This document shows positions 11,176-20,561 of a stretch of DNA of 64,000 bases, in pieces. The DNA lies in contig CM043959.1 in assembly GCA_014529385.2 (NCBI GenBank), positions 85,169,029-85,233,028 of the forward strand. Reading direction: 5' to 3'. The position numbers and the translations under genes were made by a program. A model generated the notes under the pieces. It did no database searches and was not told the origin of the DNA. It saw only the letters and a list, made by a program, of their open reading frames with translations. This stretch comes from Adiantum capillus-veneris. Lineage: Eukaryota; Streptophyta; Polypodiopsida; Polypodiales; Pteridaceae. Within the stretch, counting starts at the first letter, position 1, and each line of letters starts with the position of its first letter.

Positions 11176-11288
11176 CATAGCTACACGTTGCTATCTTGGT
11201 AGAGTGATCCAAGGACTATAGTTCCATTCTCGTCACACGTGAGTGAGCAGACAGACATACACATACACACACACGTACCTAATATATG

Positions 11289-11289
<1 letters not shown>

Positions 11290-11362
<73 letters not shown>
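11290..11362. repeat. Compound (GT)n(GA)n microsatellite
   Basis: A GT run passes without interruption into a GA run. Confidence 0.95.
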
Positions 11363-11366
<4 letters not shown>

Positions 11367-11527
11367 CCAATTCCCATGATTTTCTTGGTTGCAACAACGC
11401 ACGGGTCACATACTAGTATATATATCTATGAGAAAGAACCTTACAAATGTGCTGGCAATCATGAATCTTTAAATTTTCTTTGTAATGAAGCCTTACGATA
11501 CTCATTTGAACGTTTTCATTATAAAAG

Positions 11528-11673
<146 letters not shown>

Positions 11674-11989
11674 ATCTCTCTCCATTAACATGTTAAATGT
11701 GTTCTAATAATCAATCAATTATTATAGCAAAAATTGTTTCCTTCTTGAAGCCATCGGAAAGTCTTCACCTTGTTTAAAATTTGAGGAAACTTGTCATTGA
11801 AATTTTAATAAGTTTAAGTCTTTGAGTAAAATACTTGCTGATACTTCCAAATATCAAAGAGTATTGCAACATTACACAAAAAATAACTCAAAAAGGCATA
11901 GTATAAAGTAACATTTGATTGCATAGCATATCTACGCAATGATTAAAACTCAACAAAATACTAAAGCGTCATTAACCTTGGCGTGCCAT

Positions 11990-13063
11990 GTAGGCACCTA
12001 CAAGATCTTAGAACTTTGACATAAAGTTTTTAAAGACGACCACTTCATCTATGAGAGCTTTTACTTGTCTTTCTTGCATTTCCAATAGGTCTTGCACTTG
12101 CTTATTTTACTCCACGATGGATTATTTTGAAGACCTATCCATGCTATCCATGAGGTTCTTTGAAATGTCTTGAAACTCACATTTTATGCCCGCACTTTTA
12201 CTTGGCAAAGAACCTCTCTTCTTTTTGGTGGAGCTTAGATCCTCTACATTTCCCTATCCTTGGTTGCTTTGAGGGTTATATTTATCTTGCACACACCAAC
12301 AAAATGTGATAGTAATGGATTGTCATACAATGAAAATGAAAGCAAAAAGAAAGCTTATCGTATGAGGCATTGGAGCTATCTATCACATTTGATCGTGGAT
12401 CCACATATGTAGCATTTGCGAAGTGTTAACCCCAAAGAAGGTACAAAGTTTCATCAAAACATCTTGGAAAACCCTTTGCTTCTCTTTCATCTCCATCCAT
12501 TTGAGACCATAACGAAAGATCGAAAGGCACCACCCTATTGCAATATCTAATGCATTTGAAATTTGGAAACATATTGTCCTACTTATTCATCCATTGAAGA
12601 GCCATCCTCATTTCGACCCCCTCGTTGCAATATGTGGTCACTCTCATCCGCTTTTCTTCACTTGAAATGATCCTTGATGTCCTTTTGCTCTCTTGAAAAA
12701 AAGTAGAAGGGCTTCCATAAGCACAAGAACTTCTTGTAAAGGTCAATTGCTATGATTTGTGGCATCTTGAATCCACCTTCTTGAAGCGCGTTTGGTCCGA
12801 ATTAGTTTTCTTCTTGCCATGGGTTGATGCCATGCTCTTGGGAGACTGCTCATTGTAGAATTCTTCCTATGATGCATTGTTGATGGGTGTTGGCATTGGT
12901 GATGACAAATCATTACTGAGTGTTGGCTTTGTGGACTTTCTTCTCACTTGATAATGTCGAGGTGGAAATTGAGCGTCCGATATGGATTGAGAGTAACGCA
13001 CTCAAGACATTTGGGACCACGGAAATCCTTTCTCAATACCATGCTCTTTTTCAGAAAAACCCA
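11990..13063 (-). pseudogene. Decayed minus-strand coding region, family not recognised
   Basis: Reading the minus strand from an ATG at 13063 gives protein-like text with several in-frame stops. Pieces include MGFSEKEHGIEKGFPWS, a basic piece GKKKTNSDQTRFKK, a lysine-rich piece STKKKRGSLPSKS near 12230, and a helical piece LLEMQERQVKALIDE near 12090. A related N-terminal piece (EEQDGTQEGFPWS) appears in the duplicated segment near 13320, which supports past coding. It could be a host gene remnant or a DNA-binding accessory protein of a DNA transposon. I do not assign a function. Confidence 0.35.
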
Positions 13064-13065
13064 TG

Positions 13066-13235
13066 GTGGAGATGAAGAGAGCACTGTAGAGAGACAAAAA
13101 TTTGATAAGTCAAAGGGGTAGACAAAAAGTCGACAGAGAAAAGGGGGCTTTCCCGAGTTCGCTCCCTAGAAAATACTGTTGTGCGTGAGAGGATAAGAAA
13201 GGAAAGAGGAAAAGCTTTATATTATGTGATATTGG

Positions 13236-13313
<78 letters not shown>

Positions 13314-13458
13314 ATGGGAATCCTTCCTGGGTGCCATCTTGTTCTTCATAAAAAAGGGGAGAATGTAAATCAAAGTACATTATGGAGATGAAGAGAGCAC
13401 TATAGAGAGACAAAAAATTTGACAAGCCAAAGGGGAAGACAAAAAGTTGATAGAGAAA
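13066..13458. repeat. Direct duplication of ~76 bp, period ~316 bp
   Basis: 13066-13141 and 13382-13458 match closely (TGGAGATGAAGAGAGCACT then AGAGAGACAAAAA and GTCGACAGAGAAAA or a near variant). The homology extends into the neighbouring decayed coding region. A (GT)n(GA)n microsatellite sits in the second unit. Confidence 0.8.
13240..13310. repeat. Compound (GT)n(GA)n microsatellite
   Basis: About 19 GT units pass straight into about 16 GA units, the same arrangement as at 11290-11362. Confidence 0.95.
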
Positions 13459-13529
13459 ACACTATAAGAGGAGTTGTGTATAACCGCTAACATTGCCGTC
13501 GAAAACAAAGGAAAAAGGAGAGAGAAAAG

Positions 13530-13670
13530 TTTGCGGGGGCGGCAATAACCGCGGCTATGAACGCGGTAGTGGTTTACTAGCAATAAGCGCGGTAATAGTC
13601 ACGGCAATATACCCACTGCTATTACCGCAACCTTTGTCGTTGTTATTACTGTGCATATTACTGCTAAACG
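13530..13670. repeat. Cluster of ATTACCGC-like motifs
   Basis: Repeated short words of the form (A)TTACCGC or its complement GCGGTAAT occur about eight times in 130 bases in both orientations. They run into TATTACTGC followed by an A/C-rich tail. A second cluster with the same ending lies at 20235-20340. Such clusters resemble subterminal repeats of DNA transposons; this is inference. Confidence 0.5.
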
Positions 13671-13687
13671 CCAATTCAAAACTAAAT

Positions 13688-13731
13688 GTGCTCATTTGGG
13701 TCACCCAAATTTGGGTGGCCCAAATGAGCAC
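13688..13731. repeat. 44-bp near-perfect palindrome
   Basis: The left arm GTGCTCATTTGGGTCACCC is mirrored by the right arm ending GGCCCAAATGAGCAC, with a single mismatched pair across 44 bases and an AAATTT centre. It can form a long hairpin and could be two abutting transposon ends. Confidence 0.9.
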
Positions 13732-14072
13732 CTTTATTTTTTACCTGCATAAAACAATAAGACATCAATTGTTTTTTGGAAGAGTATAAAAAAAACCAAA
13801 GAACTGAAATTGTATTTACTTTACCTTGACAATTAAAAATGTAGAAGATCAACTATTTAGAAAAGTTACAATAAAACGTAAATAGTTATATATATACATT
13901 GTGCCACATTGAGACTTTACGAAAGTTTTGACAAAACATTTTTTTCTCTAATCCTCGTCGTCGTCCAGAGGTACTTATGTTGGATCAGTTTGACTCTACA
14001 TAAACCCAAACCAAATTAAACAATTATCCACAACTCAAAACAATAGATACAAAATTACTTGTTTAAACTTAC
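13732..14072. other. No recognisable gene
   Basis: AT-rich sequence directly downstream (minus-strand sense) of the unrecognised gene at 14073-15470. No feature is seen. Confidence 0.5.
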
Positions 14073-15470
14073 CGCTTGTAGTGGTCCAACCGCCGCGTCG
14101 ACTTGCTTGCGAGAGATGTGGTTGTTTTCACACAACCATCGCCAAGTATCAAATTCAGTATATTGCTCCCGATAACTGACCATCTCTCTGGTTGCTCGAG
14201 AGAGAGTGACATTTTCCTAAGTTAGCAATAACAATACCAAATTATCAACTACAATCTTTATAGTCACTGATCGACGTTATAATTCAAATAATCTTACATA
14301 TTTATCCTTCCAAGCTCCCTTGCCTCCTGAGCCATAGTGCGTGGGAGTTTGTCTTGCACAGGCCTCGTGTTGTTGTCTATATGATGAGCCCGTCGCGCAG
14401 CTTGATCGCTCTTCTCCTCTTGAATTGTCCATTCCCACTCCGCGTCTGCCATGTTGCCACCGCGGTAACTCCTGTCTGCATCTCTGACCTGGTTGGTTGT
14501 TGCACGTCGCACACTAGACTGCTTGTTTTTTAGAAATGTCTTTATGTAACCCTCCGACCATTGTTGTGAAAAACCTTGATCGGGGGTGTTTGGAAATCTA
14601 GCAAACAGAGCGTCCTCAATGTACCGTGCATGATCACGCAGTTGGTCTCTGAACTTTATAAAACAATTCTTATACATTGAATGTATAAGACTTTGTAGAT
14701 GGTGTCAAAATGCCCTGCCCTCCGCTGTGCCAAAATCAACCTCCCCGCCATATTTACCCCTATAGTAGTGCCCATGCGTGTCTTGCACGGGTGCGCCAGT
14801 ATCCTTGTCCTCTGCGTCAGGGACAACATGCTCTCAAATTGGGGACTCCATTCCCCGACCACTACCAAAACATGCGAAACCACAAGATTCACCGTCGCTT
14901 CGTCTCTCACGGTGCTGGCTGCCCTGAGATGAGCGTTGACGCGCGTTGCTAGAGGAAGTCCGTCTCGATGATGTTCTGGCAAAGCCAGAGTGGAATGGAG
15001 TGGCGTAGGACCCTGTGATGCCACGGGAGTAGGACCCTACAATGCAAGGGGAGTAGGACCGTGCGATGTAATATGAGTAGGACGATACAAAGGGACAGTA
15101 GAGGGAGGTGCCATCGTTGCGAGGCTCTATAGGTAAGGAGTCCCTCCGTGACTCCCCCATGGTGTAGTCTGCGGAGAAATGCCGTAGGTCACAAGATGTT
15201 GCGGAGTGTAGCGGCCAAACAAATCCTCCGTTGAACAAGAGATCCTGCTTTGTAAAGAGATAGCCCGCTGTAAGTCAGGATTTATGACCGGTGGAGGAAT
15301 CTGAGAAGGGTAGGTGTAGGATGGACATGCCTGCAAATAAATTAAAAAAAAATCTATGACACTCATGGTTTATGGTTAACTACGTAGAAACATTATTTAT
15401 TTCTTTGCTTGTTCTCACCTATTCAAGACTCGGGTCCACTGGAGGCGATGTCAACCCCGGGTGGGAGCCC
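14073..15470 (-). CDS. Unrecognised, spliced-looking minus-strand gene (possibly transposon-borne)
   Basis: Coding-like text runs on the minus strand. The 5' part contains four 8-residue units at 15005-15100. The middle part, at 14294-14677, includes the piece ALFARFPNTPDQGFSQQW. In the frame shared by the first and middle parts there are a stop near 14834 and another near 14690, so the gene may be decayed. A canonical GT-AG intron is possible at 14217-14290 (donor GTAAGA, acceptor TTAG). The last exon at 14073-14216 (REMVSYREQYTEFDTWRW) is followed by GTAAGT. Charged and glutamine/arginine-rich text resembles accessory proteins of plant DNA transposons, but I cannot name a family. Confidence 0.35.
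15005..15100 (-). repeat. 24-bp tandem repeat encoding an 8-residue unit
   Basis: GTAGGA recurs at 15005, 15029, 15053 and 15077, an exact 24-base period. On the minus strand the units read SYSYYIAR, SYSPCIVG, SYSRGITG and SYATPFHS. The in-frame period and the conserved Ser-Tyr start argue that the repeat was kept while coding. Confidence 0.8.
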
Positions 15471-15599
15471 ACCTGAGATGTGAACAAACCAAAAGAAGAG
15501 CCAGTTGGCTACTCCTCACCAGTTGGTCTGTCTTATGACATCTACATTACAAAAAGCAATATAAGATTAATCTTTCCACCCTACTCACTCATCTATAAA

Positions 15600-16360
15600 T
15601 ACTTACACAAGTATATTACCACACAAACACATAGATACATATGCATACTAGTAGACCTAAGTAGAGGCTACTAGTGCCAAAGGTCAACTGCACCTTCTTA
15701 GATATCATCACAGTCTCAACCGTGGTAAAACCAAAGGTACGTTATGATAATGCATGCATGAGTGGATCAATGACCGCAACGCCACGATTATAAAAGGACT
15801 ATACCCAAGAGGAAGTGTCCAACCTTCGGATGCTATGCTCCAGTACTTAGTGCCTACATACACATATACACACATATATATGTTAAGGTTGTAAATGTAG
15901 CCATCAATTTCTGTTGGCTGCACCTAGATTCAACGTCTAAGTGATCAGTTGATTGCAACATTACAATTCTCTCCCAGAGGATATATATATTAGCACACAA
16001 ACACGTAGATACATATATATACTAGTAGACCTAAGTAGTGACTAATAGTGCCAAAGTTCACCTGCACCTCTTTAGATATCATCGTAGTCTCAACCGTTGT
16101 AAAACCAAAGGTACGTTGCGGTAATCCATGCATGAGTGGATCAATGACCGCAATGCCACGATTAAAAAGGACTATACCCAAGAGGAAGCATCTAACCTTC
16201 GGATGCTATGCTCCCATACTTAGTGCCTACATACATGCATTAACAGATGTATATGTACACACATGTATATGTTAAGGTTGTAAATGTAGCCATCGTTTTG
16301 TGTTGGCTGCACCTAAATTCAACATCTAAGTGATCAATTTATCGTAACAGTACAATTCCA
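15600..16360. repeat. Two tandem ~373-bp units upstream of the first Hsp70 exon
   Basis: The landmark ATGCTATGCTCC recurs at about 15830 and 16203. The words TAGATATCATC, CCGTGGTAAAACCAAAGG (or a close variant) and GCACCTA(A/G)ATTCAAC occur in order in both units. They sit directly upstream of the Hsp70-like exon, so they may include its former promoter or 5' flank. Confidence 0.85.
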
Positions 16361-16425
16361 ATGTAATTCAATAAATAATTATATTTCTCTCACTGAGTCT
16401 CTCTCTCTCTCTCCATTCCAGATTC

Positions 16426-16735
16426 ATGTCTGCGCCTCCATGTAAAGCAAACACTCTCAGAGATGAGAAGCCAAACATGGACGACATCTTCTGTCGAGGC
16501 ATGGAGGTCTTGGATAAGGTCATGGTTGGCTTTGGACTTGGGCACCACTTTTTCGGGCTTTGCGTACGTCCACAAGAACAACCCCAGGGACATCCACAAT
16601 GTCCTCAATTGGCCTCACAAACTGAGGCAGTCGCTTCATCCCATTATTGTAAAACATGGATCAGCATGTTTTACAAGTGGAACCCGTTGTCTTCTACCTA
16701 CACCCTCCAAGCTTGGGGATGGGCTGCCCTTCGCT
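16426..16735 (+). pseudogene. Hsp70 (HSPA12-like) first exon, copy 1, disrupted
   Basis: Begins MSAPPCKANTLRDEKPNMDD. It contains ALDLGTTFSGFAYVHKNNP, the phosphate-1 loop of the Hsp70/actin ATPase fold in the form typical of HSPA12-type proteins, and ends with YTLQAWGW, which fits the next conserved block of that family. Compared with copy 2 there is one extra base just before the LDLGTT block, so the start and the ATPase loop are in different frames. Coding similarity stops where the CT tract begins; the remaining several hundred residues of an Hsp70 are missing. Read as a host gene fragment. Confidence 0.6.
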
Positions 16736-16766
16736 TTCTCTCTCTTTCTCTCCCTCTTTCCCTCTC

Positions 16767-16810
<44 letters not shown>

Positions 16811-17375
16811 CCTCTCATTAATTCTCTCACTCTCTTTCTCTATCTCTTTCCCTCTATCTCTCTCTTTCTCTCCCTCTCTTTCTCTATCTCTCTTTCCCTC
16901 TCTTTCTCTATCTCTCTCTCCCTCTCTTTGTCTCTATCTCTATTCCTCTCTATCTACTCTCTCTCTTTTCCTATCCCTATTTCCCTCTATCTCTCTCTTT
17001 CTCTCCCTCTTTCCCTCTCTCACTCTATCTCTCTCTCTTTCTTTCTGTACCTCTCTTTCTCTCCCTCTTTCCCTCTATCTCTCTCTTACTCTCCCTCTTT
17101 CCCTCTCTCACTCTATCTCTCTCTCTTTCTTTCTCTACCTCTCTTTCTCTCCCTCTCTCTCTTTCTTTGTCTCCCTCTCTTTCTCTCTATCTCTATTCCT
17201 CTCTTTCTCTCCCTCTCTATCTACTCTCTCTCTTTCCCTATCCCTATTTCCCTCTATCTCTCTCTTTCTCTCCCTCTCTCACTCTCTCTCCCTCTATCGC
17301 TCTCTCTTTCTTTCTCTACCTCTCTTTGTCTCTTTCTTTCTCTCCCTATTTCTATCTCGCTCTCTCCCTCTATCC

Positions 17376-17456
<81 letters not shown>

Positions 17457-17513
17457 TCTCTTTCTCTCCCTATTTCTATCTCCCTCTTTCTATCTCTCCC
17501 TCTCTCTCTCTCA

Positions 17514-17564
<51 letters not shown>

Positions 17565-17731
17565 TTTGCTATCACTCTCTCTCTTTCTCTCCCTCTTTCC
17601 CTATTTTTCTATCACTCTCTCTCTATCTCTCCCTCTCTCTCTTTATCTCCCTCTTTCCCTATCACTCTCTCCCTCTATCCCTATCCCTATCTCTTTCCCT
17701 CCTCCCCTCTCTCTCTCTCTCTCTTTCTCCC

Positions 17732-17768
<37 letters not shown>

Positions 17769-17926
17769 TCCTCTCATTAATTCTCTCACTCTATTTATCT
17801 ACCTCTATCCCTCTTTCTCTCTCTCCTCTCTCTCTCTCTCCTCTCTCTCTCTCCCCTCTCTCTCTCTCTCTCTCTCTCTAACATTTCTCTCCCTCTCTCA
17901 CTCTCTTTATTTCTCCATCTCTATCT

Positions 17927-18020
<94 letters not shown>
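16735..18020 (+). repeat. 1.3-kb CT-rich tract with internal (GT)n
   Basis: Almost pure pyrimidine on the plus strand: (CT)n with CCCTCT, TTTCTCT and TATCTCT variants, a (GT)n run at about 17418-17450, and a final uninterrupted (CT)n at about 17935-18020. It creates long Ser-Leu open frames that are not genes. Confidence 0.95.
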
Positions 18021-18024
<4 letters not shown>

Positions 18025-18032
18025 TCCTTCGT

Positions 18033-18500
18033 GATCGTAATGCCATGATTAGAAAAGGACTATACCCAAGAGGAAGCGTCTACCCTTCGGATGCTATGCT
18101 CCCGTACTTAGTGCCTACATACATGCATAAACACATATATATGTTAAGGTTGTAGATGTAGCCATCGTTTTGTGTTTGCTGCACCTAAATTCAACATCTA
18201 AGTGATCAATTGATCGTAACATTACAATTCTCTCCCAGAGCATATATATATTAGCACACAAACATGTAGATACATACATAAACTAGTAGACCTAACTAGA
18301 GGCTAGTAGTGCCAAAGGTCACCTGCACCTCTTTAGATATCATCGCAGTCTCAACCGTGGTAAAACCAAAGGTACATTGCGGTAATTCATGCATGAGTGA
18401 ATCAATGACCACAACTCCACGATTAAAAAATGACTATACCCAAGAGAAAGGGTTTAACCTTCGGGTGCTATGCTCCCGTACTGTATACATGCATAAACAG

Positions 18501-18535
<35 letters not shown>

Positions 18536-18650
18536 TATATATGTTGAGGTTGTAAATGTAGCCATCATTTTGTGTTGGCTGCACCTAAATTCAACATCTA
18601 AGTGATCAATTGATCCTAACATTACAATTCTAATGTAATGCAATAAGTAA
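18033..18650. repeat. Second copy of the ~373-bp units (one partial, one full)
   Basis: Matches 15773-16380 with an offset of about 2,260 bases; landmarks lie at about 18090 and 18465. An AT/AC microsatellite has grown at 18500-18540. Together with the exon that follows, it shows that a block of about 2.26 kb was duplicated in tandem. Confidence 0.85.
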
Positions 18651-18695
18651 TAATATTTCTCTCACCGAGTCTCTCTCTCTCTCCATCCCAGAGTC

Positions 18696-19005
18696 ATGTC
18701 TGCGCCTCCATGTAAAGCAAGCACTCTCAGAGATGAGAAGCCAAACATGGACGACACCTTCTCCCAAGGCATGGAGGTCTTGGCTAAGGTCATGGTGGCT
18801 TTGGACTTGGGCACCACTTTTTTGGGCTTCGCGTGCGTCCACAAGAGCGACCCTAGGGGCATCCACAATGTCCTAAATTGGCCTCACAAACTGAGGCAGT
18901 TGCTTCATCCCGTTATTGCAAAACATAGATGAGCATGTTTTACAAGTGGAACCCATTGTCTTCTACCTACACCCTCCAAGCTTGGGGATGGGCCGCCCTT
19001 CACTT
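18696..19005 (+). pseudogene. Hsp70 (HSPA12-like) first exon, copy 2, truncated
   Basis: Same exon as copy 1: MSAPPCKASTLRDEKPNMDD, then VALDLGTTFLGFACVHKSDP in one continuous frame to a stop after IAKHR at about 18930. The YTLQAWGW block follows in another frame. As in copy 1, a CT-rich stretch replaces the rest of the gene. Of the two copies this keeps the better N-terminus, but a working Hsp70 cannot be made from it. Confidence 0.6.
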
Positions 19006-19082
19006 TCTCTCTCTTTCTCTCCCTCTTTCCCTTTCTTTCTTTCTCTACCTCTCTTTCTCTCTCCCTCTCTATCTATCTCTAT
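19006..19082 (+). repeat. CT-rich tract after Hsp70 copy 2
   Basis: Pyrimidine-rich continuation equivalent to the start of the 1.3-kb tract, interrupted here by the LINE insertion. Confidence 0.9.
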
Positions 19083-19320
19083 CTTTTTTTTTTTTTGGGA
19101 AAACTTGCTCTTTATATTACAATAATTTACAATCTTCTGTCACACTGGCAGCTTTTATATGATCCATACCACTTTGTATCTGATGGCTTGATTCATTAAA
19201 GAGAGAGCATCTTCCATCATCCTATCTCTAATGACAAACATGGGAAGTGTATGATTGACACTCTGGCCCTGATCAAATGTACATTGATTTCTCATATTCC
19301 ATACAAACCATAAGAACCAT
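19083..19320 (-). mobile_element. 5'-truncated LINE 3' end
   Basis: The plus strand shows a poly(T) run at about 19085-19098 followed by GGGAAAACTTGC, which on the minus strand is a 3' end with a poly(A) tail. Upstream of it, minus-strand text reads FVWNMRNQCTFDQGQS and then a helical tail, the style of the region after RT in plant LINEs. The copy is only about 230 bases long and lies inside CT-rich DNA on both sides, as expected for target-primed insertion with early termination. Confidence 0.6.
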
Positions 19321-19516
19321 ACTCTCTCTCTCTCTCTCTATCTCCCTCTCATTCATTCTCTCTCTATTTATCTACCTCTATCTCTCTTTTTCACACTCTC
19401 TTTATCTATTTCTCTCTGTCTATCTAACATTTACCTCTCTTTATCTAACATTTCTCTCCCTCTCTCTCTCTTTATCTATTTCTCTCTCTCTCTATCTAAC
19501 ATTTCTCTCCCTCTCT

Positions 19517-19566
<50 letters not shown>

Positions 19567-19573
19567 ATTTATC

Positions 19574-19632
<59 letters not shown>
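19321..19632 (+). repeat. CT-rich tract
   Basis: Continuation of CT-rich DNA beyond the LINE. It holds repeated TTTATCTA and CTAACATTTCTCTCCCTCTC words also seen near 17880-17935, so it belongs to the same array. Confidence 0.95.
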
Positions 19633-19636
<4 letters not shown>

Positions 19637-19658
19637 CATCTAATACCATCCAAAAAAT

Positions 19659-19780
19659 CATTTCCAAAACGTGCGCGTGACAAATCAATCATTTCCAAAC
19701 GTGCATAGCAAAGCAACCATTTTCAAACGTGCTTAGCAAAGCAACCATTTCAAACAAGCCATGCAAAACAACCATTTCCT
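19659..19780. repeat. ~28-bp tandem repeat, about four copies
   Basis: The unit CATTTCCAAACGTGC plus AGCAAAGCAAC, or close variants, starts at 19659, 19690, 19718, 19746 and 19773 (intervals 31, 28, 28, 27). Confidence 0.8.
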
Positions 19781-19800
19781 AATGAACGAGGTATGTTATA

Positions 19801-19847
19801 ATGGATTCTCTATTTTTTCTTTTTTTTTTTCTTTTTTTGTGTGTGTG

Positions 19848-19892
<45 letters not shown>

Positions 19893-20234
19893 TAGTAGTA
19901 GTAGAAAACAAAATAGGAAGAGGGAGGATGTGCTTTTGTGTTTACCTCTTTTTTGTAGCGCGGTTGAGCTTCGAATAGGTTGAGCGTCCAAAGAAGATGG
20001 CGGAATACCCCCTTGCTGAAACTTCGACAAAACCCTCTTCGACGAAACTTGAGCAGAAGAAGAGAGGGGGAAGGGAGAGGTGGGGAGGGGAGGGGGGAGG
20101 CTTGATGAAGGAGAGAGAGGGTAGGGAGATGGGGGGTGGGGGAGGGGAGAGGGGGAAGCTTGGGAGCAATGGCAGAGAACAAGAACGCAAGGTATGCTAC
20201 AAAAACGCAGCATATTGTGCCTTCTTTCCTTTTT
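19801..20234. repeat. T-rich, (GT)n and purine-rich low-complexity block
   Basis: A T-rich run, then (GT)n at about 19840-19890, a short AGT repeat, and a strongly purine-rich, G-run-rich stretch at about 20058-20160 that could fold into a quadruplex on the plus strand. No gene is supported; the minus-strand proline/serine frames are composition artefacts. Confidence 0.8.
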
Positions 20235-20340
20235 TAGGCACCAGCTATTACCGCAAATATTACCGTGGCTATTACCACGCCTGTTACAATGCTTATTACC
20301 GCCCATATTACTGCGGCGTGTCATTTCAAATGGATACATG
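20235..20340. repeat. Second ATTACCGC-motif cluster
   Basis: Seven ATTACCGC/ATTACCAC-like words at about 10-22 base intervals, ending TATTACTGC then a CATTTCAAATG-type tail like that at 13650-13690. It lies about 220 bases before the CACTA coding region. Confidence 0.5.
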
Positions 20341-20561
20341 CGAATCCGAAGTTGCGCGCGGGGGGGGGGGGGGGTCAACCCACCCCCCCTACCTTTAGCT
20401 ATACATTATTTCATTTTTTAGCCTTTTGAGTTTTTTTATGAATATTTTTAATTTTATATGGATAATTTATTTTGTAGTAATTTTAAATGTTTATTAATTT
20501 AATTTTTAAAAATCTCTTTTAGTTAAAAATTAATTTTAACACTCATTGTCATTTATTCCCT
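20341..20561. other. G/C homopolymer followed by AT-rich spacer
   Basis: A run of about 15 G, a C run, then very AT-rich sequence. No gene is seen. Confidence 0.7.

Noticed and set aside
16463-17928. Long open frames of up to 472 codons with Ser-Leu repeats
   Set aside because: They arise from CT dinucleotide repeats read in any frame; only the first ~70 codons carry real (Hsp70-like) text.
19779-20378. Minus-strand 199-codon frame rich in Pro and Ser
   Set aside because: It comes from the purine-rich low-complexity strand and the GT microsatellite; no domain and no conserved start.
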